Below, piece by piece: positions 58,369 through 64,000 of a stretch of 64,000 bases of DNA. Positions within the stretch are counted from its first letter, which is position 1. The number at the start of each line of letters is the position of its first letter. A program made the position numbers and the translations under genes. The DNA comes from Gracilariopsis chorda. Taxonomy: Eukaryota; Rhodophyta; Florideophyceae; Gracilariales; Gracilariaceae. Under the pieces are notes generated by a model that saw only the letters and a program-made list of their open reading frames with translations, did no database searches and was not told where the DNA came from. The stretch is from the NCBI GenBank assembly GCA_003194525.1, contig NBIV01000361.1, forward strand, positions 1-64,000, given 5' to 3'.

Positions 58369-58904
58369 GTTGACCTCACAGGCAAACTGATCAACGATTT
58401 GCAATCGAAACAATCTCGTGGTGCTAGGGAACGTATGGCCCATTTCCTGTCTGATATTACTCCGCATACCAGTGAAACCCCAGGACGAAAGCACATAGAC
58501 AGCATTGAGACAACAGATTATCACGTTGTTGTGTTCATTACTGCCAAAGAAACAGGTCCACCAGGATAAACTGCGAAATTTATGATCCTAAAACGATTGT
58601 ACAGCCGGCATTCAGAACAACGTTGAAGGTCACCAATGCATTAGTGGCAAAGGAAATTTGTCCTCAATTGCTGCTAGAGAAGAGTTTTGAGGAGTACGTT
58701 TCCCAGATCGAAAGCGAAGAGAAGATGCCATATCGACGGAGAAGAGACGTCGATCACAGCTTGTTTGTCCAGGTTGGCATGGGCATAGAAATGACTTTCT
58801 CTTGTTTCCAAACCCAAGCTCATGGTCTTTCCCAAAAGCTTTTCATACCCTTACTCTATTCCTATCATTCAAAAAGGTTGACGTGCAGTACTTCTGGGGA
58901 GTAG
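58369..58904 (+). pseudogene. Unidentified coding remnant upstream of the CobW-like gene
   Basis: From 58372 the frame reads DLTGKLINDLQSKQSRGARE and later SIETTDYHVVVFITAKETG up to a TAA near 58567. A shift then leads into the ORF to 58904 (FRTTLKVTNALVAKEICPQL, SFEEYVSQIESEEK). It is soluble and mixed alpha/beta in character. It precedes the CobW-like gene on the same strand and may be a separate cargo gene. No family recognised. Confidence 0.45.
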
Positions 58905-59464
58905 GTATGCCCAGGAGGAAGCAAATATGAACAAATATCTTGAAGGATACCGGTGAGGTATTCGTTATGACCCAACTGTGGTTGACTTTGACGTCTTCCG
59001 CGAATCATCAGAGTCTTCAATAGTTCTGAGAGCATCATTTTCGCAGGTCAGGTCTTCCAATGACCCAAGCTTGATGCTGACTGGGGCTAGTTCTCGATTT
59101 GGAACGACAGCAAAGGTTACCTGAGGTCTGTTTCCTCAAAGGATGCCGAAACCCATTGCATCTCATAACTACACTTCACGCACGTGCCTTGCAGGCTGTC
59201 TGGACGTTTCATAAAAACTTTAGGGAATACATGACGGCGTTCTTGAAGAGGTCGTAACAACGAAGGGTTGCATATCCGAAGTAACTCATGCAACTGGATT
59301 GATGACACCTTCTTCAGTTGGACTGAAAGCTCTATTCTCAAAACTGGCTGCTATCTGCTCTTCGAGAATTCTAGAATCGTTGCATGAATGAACATACAGA
59401 TATGAACAACGATCTGACTACGGGAGTTGTCTTTTCGAACAAGCAAGTGCCACCAGGAGAATCA

Positions 59465-60395
59465 GCCAAATGATTGGGTGTGACACTGGTGACTGGGCTT
59501 ACGGGAGCTGCCAAAAGTACACCAATGAGACGCACTCTCAAAGAGAGCCATACGTTGAAGCTAATTGTAATCTAGAATGAATTTGCAGATATTGCAGTAG
59601 TGGGAGGAGCGAAAGTGACTCACGGACCGAAAATTCATTCTTTGGAATGTTTCATTAAGCTGTCGAACGGGTGTAATTGGTGCGCAGCGCAGGACGACTT
59701 GGGGATGCTCTTCAAAGGTTGTTGGACTAAAAAAGGGGCGCTTTTGATCATGAAATTATCGAGGCTAGTGATATAGCAGGTCCCAGTCCCGTGGTGTCTT
59801 CTTTCTGGGTAGATCAAGGACTGGACTCTGCCCTCTATCTTGATACCGTTGTGCTGGCTTTGGATTGTGTGAACTCGCAGCATTTTGTTGATGATGGATA
59901 GACGCGGTTGGTGGCTAGGAAATTCATGAGGATTGCGGATGTGGTGCTACTGAGCAATATCGACCTGTTGCAAGGTGAAGCAACGCGGAACGAGGGAAAC
60001 CTTGAATAAGAAAAGTAGCTTATAAGGATGATTCGGGAGTATGAATGCAAATCGCAAATTATACTGACTTCGAGATGAAACGTGGAGCTACAGAAGCTGT
60101 TCACCATTCAAATGTATGACAGTGAAGCGACGTTAGGAGATGGGATACATAGCGATGGATATGGAAAGAGCCATGCCAGACTTGAGTCAATAAGCACGAC
60201 GATGGTAGCGTTTGAGAACAGGAGTTCTGACGCCGTCAAGTTGGAGCGTGATGTGGGTAGTTTTTTATGGGAGAAGGAACGCAGCGGTGAGGGAGGCGGG
60301 GGGGCAATACAGATATGGAGAATAGGAGCGCTGGTGGTCATTGTGGACGAAGCGAAAAAGTGGATACTGAAGACCGCATTCTGACATAGTTGCAT
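59465..60395 (+). pseudogene. COG0523/CobW-type P-loop GTPase (Zng1-like), broken, T1 cargo
   Basis: COG0523 proteins are GTP-dependent metal chaperones; the Zng1 branch delivers zinc. A P-loop GLTGAAKST is encoded at 59495-59521 (second Gly to Ala). The metal-site motif, C-x-C-C in the family, reads SNGCNWCA at 59663-59686. After a shift near 59740 comes AGPSPVVSSFWVDQGLDSA, then DTVVLALDC and the NKxD-like box SNIDLLQGE near 59955. The CobW C-terminal domain follows (DGIHSDGYGKSH near 60140, VGSFLWEKE near 60260, KKWIL near 60355). Stops at 59573, 59774 and about 59900. About 305 codons, near family length. Confidence 0.85.
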
Positions 60396-60818
60396 GGGAA
60401 GGATGCTCCGATGATTGTAGTATACTTGCTTGAGGGATTATTTTTCTCAGCTATCGCGTTTGAAGCACGCACTGCTGCTTTACCATTTGGCTTGAAACTA
60501 TATGGCCACGGATTGCGTTTGGGCGCACAGACAGGGGGCGCCGCAGAAGTGCTTCGACTCCCACACTTGTATGCTCGTGAAGCTGAGTAGAGAGAATCAA
60601 TTGATTTAGATGCCGGCGATGTTTTATTTCAGTACTAGGAACGGAGGGGGAGAGTTAACCTGCTTCATTGTATTACATTCGTACGCAATGCACTGCAATA
60701 TTGGGCTCTACAACTGGCCAACCCTTCACAGAAATTGGCAGTTGAGCTCTTGTGGCATACTCGTAGCGTATTCTGATAGGTTGCAGTTCTGTTTAAAAAT
60801 GGTTACATGCAACAAATA
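60396..60818. other. T1 right interior, no gene recognised
   Basis: A 66-codon ORF at 60390-60590 (GLFFSAIAFEARTAALPFGL) overlaps the end of the CobW-like gene. No motif. Confidence 0.3.
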
Positions 60819-60974
60819 GCGTACACCCACTCCTACTACAAAAATAACTGCACTGGCTTACGGCCCAAAGCGTACGCCACTTGCCGATTTCCTCAATACT
60901 ACAACGCTCATTCTGTCACATTATTGGTACGCCATTTAGTGTAAGATAGCACTACTTTTGCACATCAGTACGCC
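60819..60974. repeat. T1 right subterminal GTACGCC motifs
   Basis: Three exact GTACGCC copies and one close variant (GCGTACA) lie within 160 bp of the right end. The same word at both ends links them as one element. Confidence 0.75.
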
Positions 60975-61001
60975 ATCTGCGGCACTAAACTTTTGCTAGG
61001 G
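60975..61001 (-). repeat. T1 right terminal inverted repeat
   Basis: Read inward it is CCCTAGCAAAAGTTTAGTGC followed by CGCAGAT. It is closely matched by the end of T2 at 62390 (CCCTAGTAAAAGCTATGTGC), which independently supports this boundary. Confidence 0.82.
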
Positions 61002-61990
61002 ATCAGATTTCACTTCAGTTCAGATTGCAGAACTCAACTGGAAACATATACATGGACATTTTGGCTTCTCTGAAGTTATTATCTCTGACAGGAACAAGAG
61101 TTTTCTGAGCAACCTTTGGAAAGCACTGTTCCGTATCATTGGCACTAATATAAGGACAACATCAGCATATCATCCACAGACAGGTAGTCAATCCAAGGTC
61201 TACAACAAGATAATTGAAGAAAGTATTAGAGCATATATCAATTTCAAGCAATCAAAGTGGGATGGACAACTCATAGAGTTCGTAGTCGCATACAACTCGT
61301 CAGAGAACTCAATTACAATGCTTACACCATTCCTTTAACATATTGTGATCAACCAAGAGTACTACCACTCCATACTATAATATCTAATAATGATGCAGCT
61401 CTCAAGTTCATAAAAAGCAAAAAAAAGCAACAAGAGAAGCAAGAACGCAGATTGAAAGACACACTCGTTACTTCAAGTCATAGGCAGACCGGCATTGATA
61501 CCTTTGTACATTGAAATTTGGAAAACAAGTCAATTTGACCACAAAAAACCTGAATGTAGACCACATGGAGAAGACGTCCAAAATACAAATCCGATACTGT
61601 GGAACATTGCAGATTACGGAAAAACTTGGTCCAGTAATATTTCCACTAGAGTAAAGCCATACACTGACGTCAAGGATTCATGATGTTTTGCACGCTAGTG
61701 CTTTCAAACCTTACCAAGAAGAGAAGTCAATTCGTCCCGGACCATCTTATCAAACCCCAGTAACATTGAGAGGTGAAACAGAAAACTACGCCTTAGATGT
61801 ATCGTGAACGACAAAGAAAGTGCTAGATGGTTTGAATTTCTTGTCAAATGGCTTTGATATCCAGATCATGAGAACATTTGGATGAAATAGAAAGATCTCA
61901 CGAACTGCAAAGCACTTCTCCGGTAGTATAAGAAGACGAATGGAATGCTACAGAGGAAGAGATAGGCATTCCGGTATCAAGTAATCCTAA
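61002..61990 (+). pseudogene. G5 right part, integrase continuation and chromodomain
   Basis: The thread resumes immediately after T1 with a TSVQIAEL block, then a HGHFGFSEVIISDRNKSFLS block that keeps the second catalytic Asp. The third site has SKVYN where Q-S/T-E-R is usual, so Glu is lost (about 61193). Helices continue to 61340. A C-terminal barrel remnant follows, with ASAFKPYQEE near 61700. A chromodomain remnant reads FEFLVKWL, stop, YPDHENIW (about 61830-61885). The right flank joins the left flank in frame once T1 and one ATC copy are disregarded. Confidence 0.85.
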
Positions 61991-62389
61991 AGATGAATCA
62001 GAACACCGATATCCATGGCGCAAGAGCGTTCTACAACAATATCAACCTCGGTGGAACATGACTACATAACTGGATGGGTGAAATCACGAACGTAGAAGCA
62101 ATTAGGCTACTCTTTTCCTTAGGAGCTTGCCACATAACCTTGTCATTCGGCAAAAATCGTGGACAATTCTACTCCGACGAGAACAGCATACTTCAGCACT
62201 GACGTTTCTTCAGCTACGATGGTGGAATTCTAACGATTTTCGAAGATAAGTTCTGACACTGGGCAGCTGTCAATCTAGGTTGGACGCAAGTTGCTTCTCC
62301 TATGCGTACACTCCGCCAGGCATTACGTATCTTAATCGTACACGCTGTCCGGAACACTGCTCTGTCTCTCCTAATAGTTGGCGAAATGA
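61991..62389. other. Between G5 chromodomain and T2
   Basis: Non-coding or too decayed to read. A G5 LTR would be expected here, but no repeat partner is visible. Confidence 0.35.
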
Positions 62390-64000
62390 CCCTAGTAAAA
62401 GCTATGTGCAGCAAATGGAGTACCAATATGCTACAGTTCTACTATTGTAGAGCAAATGGCGTAAAGTTGTGAGGCAATGGCTAGTACGGTAGTTCTGGGA
62501 AAATCAACAAATGGCGTAAATTTTGGGGCATGTATTTCGTAACAAATTCTTCTGTACGGCACTTGCTGCATGTTACAAATGTTAGACAGTATTACAAAAT
62601 CTCAGATTTGGCTACGATTTTGTCACTAAAGCTCAACCGCAAATACCTGTTAAGGGTTCGCCAATGATAGATACCAACGAAATTAACAGAATTGCCATGA
62701 ACGGCATACGACTGCACTGTAGATGTACAGTAAGTAACCATCCCCCACTGCTCCTAAGAATGAAATGGTGCGTGGGCTGGGACTGCCATGCACTTGAATG
62801 AGGAATTTTTTCTAGTGGTGAGGCAATGCTTCCGTTCTCGACTCTAGTGAATCATTCACAGCGCATGTTATAGCGCGGTCCACCGTCATTGCAGCTTTGG
62901 TGCCATGCTAGGCGCGGCAAGAAGCTTGTTCTTTGGTACTAATTCAGCAAAGGAGTCGTGTTGGTTCCCAGTTACCTCAAATTCTATGCCAAGGGTAGCG
63001 TTGTTGCCCGTCAGCACGTTCAACTGCTTGTTCTCAAATCGCTCGTCGGTTTTACATTGCCCCAAACTCAAATGGGTAACATGCAGCGTAGATTTGGATC
63101 AGGCAAGAAGTGCGACTGTACCAGCAAAGGGGTTGCATCGCTTTGCAACAGATTTTGGTGACATTACTGTATCAATTGCAGAGCGTGCACTCGACATTTC
63201 AATCATTTGGTCAATTCTGTTGATTCTTTTCCAGTCCTGAGCACGTCCGTCAGCTTTCATTTGGTTTGAACAATCGCACCTAGGCTTGTAGCGTATAAAC
63301 GAGTGATATCATCCCGTATGTAACCGCATTCGGCACGGTAAATTGCTTCATGCCACGCCAGTACCATGGTCTAACGCATCCCGGCCATTCTTGTCGCTGC
63401 GCTCTGGCCTTTTTCTGCCCGTTGCATCTCGTCCATCTCTGTGTCCATGTTTAGTAAGCGACTTCTTTTCATAGCCATGAAGCTGCCTTATTGTAGGCTC
63501 GTAGCGTTGAGACCATTCTGTTTCAAGGCTTTCTCCATCTTCGGGAGAGAGGTGTGGTCGCCGCTCTATTGCATGTCACAGCCAACACGTTTTTTGGTAC
63601 TACACTCATCTTGGCTTTGGTTACAGTTATAGAGCTCGTTCCGTGTGTTTTCTTACTCCAAAGCTTGTTCGATGTAACCGTGTTTGCATTGGGATTGAGT
63701 GAAGGCGGCCTAAAAATAGTCCAGCTTTGCATGAAACGCTTGGTCACTAACGTTTTCTTTCGTCAATGCAATTGCGTCCGCTTCACTACTTCTTAATTCC
63801 CGCTTTGACTGGTATTGTTCCTGGGTTATTATGGACATTCGCCACTTCTTCATTCATTCTTACGACACAGTTGCATTATATGACGGCAAATTATGTCCAA
63901 CATCTGCAAATACTGTACTTAAACAACTGGATGTGGGCAAGTCGAGCATATATTTGAGAACTCGCTTTGATATGATTGCGTGCCGCTTGGATGGTACTTC
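62390..64000. mobile_element. T2, end of a second T1-family transposon running off the window
   Basis: CCCTAGTAAAAGCTATGTGC at 62390 matches the right T1 end read inward (CCCTAGCAAAAGTTTAGTGC), and the similarity continues for about 40 bp (CAAATGGAGTACCAATATG against CAGATGGCGTACTGATGTG). Variants of the subterminal word (AATGGCGTAA) recur to about 62550. The element is inverted relative to T1 and the other end is outside the window. Coding inside is unresolved: ORFs at 62905-63240 and 63554-63796 show no known motif. Confidence 0.75.
63554..63796 (+). CDS. Hydrophobic hypothetical ORF within T2
   Basis: 80 codons, strongly hydrophobic near the start (FFGTTLILALVTVIELVPCV), possibly one or two membrane segments. 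A further hydrophobic reading at 63766-63957 overlaps it in another frame. No family recognised. It may be a remnant of a membrane protein or an antisense artefact. Confidence 0.25.
   Translation: MVAALLHVTANTFFGTTLILALVTVIELVPCVFLLQSLFDVTVFALGLSEGGLKIVQLCMKRLVTNVFFRQCNCVRFTTS

Larger units (their letters stand above)
45740..61001. mobile_element. T1, 15.26-kb TNP2/CACTA-type DNA transposon with cargo
   Basis: The left end CCCTAGAAAACCTATACTGC and the right end, read inward as CCCTAGCAAAAGTTTAGTGC, match at about 19 of the first 27 positions without gaps. ATC precedes the left end (45737-45739) and follows the right end (61002-61004), a 3-bp duplication as in CACTA elements. It sits inside the G5 integrase. 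Contents are a TNP2-like transposase (minus), a divergent second ORF (+), a Sel1 fragment, a CobW-type GTPase and unidentified remnants. All genes found are broken, so this copy could at most be mobilised in trans. Confidence 0.85.

Noticed and set aside
45740-61001. T1 as a Helitron or Starship-type element
   Set aside because: Inverted ends and a 3-bp duplication are absent from Helitrons, and no tyrosine recombinase was seen.
1-64000. Repeat-induced point mutation (C-to-T bias) as the cause of decay
   Set aside because: Stops arise from several kinds of change, small indels are frequent, and CpG-rich tracts survive (27983-28140). A real test needs dinucleotide counts.

Overview
This window looks like nuclear DNA of a eukaryote that is saturated with old mobile elements. 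I see no gene that is clearly intact and clearly belongs to the host, no operon structure, no rRNA genes and no convincing tRNA. Nearly every recognisable protein is broken by stops and one-base shifts. The contents are Ty3/gypsy elements with chromodomains, Ty1/copia elements, a TNP2/CACTA-type DNA transposon and MITE-like pieces. That mix fits a fungus, oomycete or red alga. I cannot choose between them from the sequence alone.

Layout. 1-4343: a decayed + strand chromodomain gypsy element (E1) with protease, RT, RNase H, integrase and chromodomain. 4789-7203: an unidentified decayed minus-strand polypeptide. 7.6-15.4 kb: a minus-strand copia element (C1, gag to RNase H) whose RT is split by about 3 kb that contains a + strand gypsy integrase (G2). 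15.6-16.2 kb: a minus-strand pseudogene with two U1-type zinc fingers. 16.37-17.87 kb: repeat A, related to repeat B at 38.49-39.63 kb. 22.1-22.39 kb: a gypsy RNase H scrap. 22389-28327: a complete-length copia element (C2, minus strand) with 147-bp LTRs and tandem repeats in its leader. 31.1-31.8 kb: a gypsy RT scrap. 36.0-37.3 kb: a minus-strand gypsy integrase plus chromodomain. 38539-38908: a MITE inside repeat B. 41.2-41.8 kb: a second double zinc-finger pseudogene. 42.0-44.5 kb: a large inverted repeat with another MITE-like element in its spacer.

The most notable object is T1, a DNA transposon of about 15.26 kb at 45740-61001. It has imperfect CCCTAG-ended terminal inverted repeats, a 3-bp ATC target duplication and repeated GTACGCC motifs near both ends. 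It sits inside the integrase of a gypsy element (G5) whose reading frame continues exactly across the empty site. T1 carries a TNP2/Plavaka-like transposase on the minus strand and a divergent second ORF with a Cys/His-rich C-terminus. Its apparent cargo includes a COG0523/CobW-type GTPase pseudogene, a Sel1-repeat fragment and several coding remnants I cannot name. A second end of the same family (T2) starts at 62390 in the opposite orientation and runs off the window.

These sequences do not work together as a pathway. The window reads as a stratified TE graveyard in which the order of insertion can partly be worked out. Boundaries given as approximate come from reading frames and hand alignment only.
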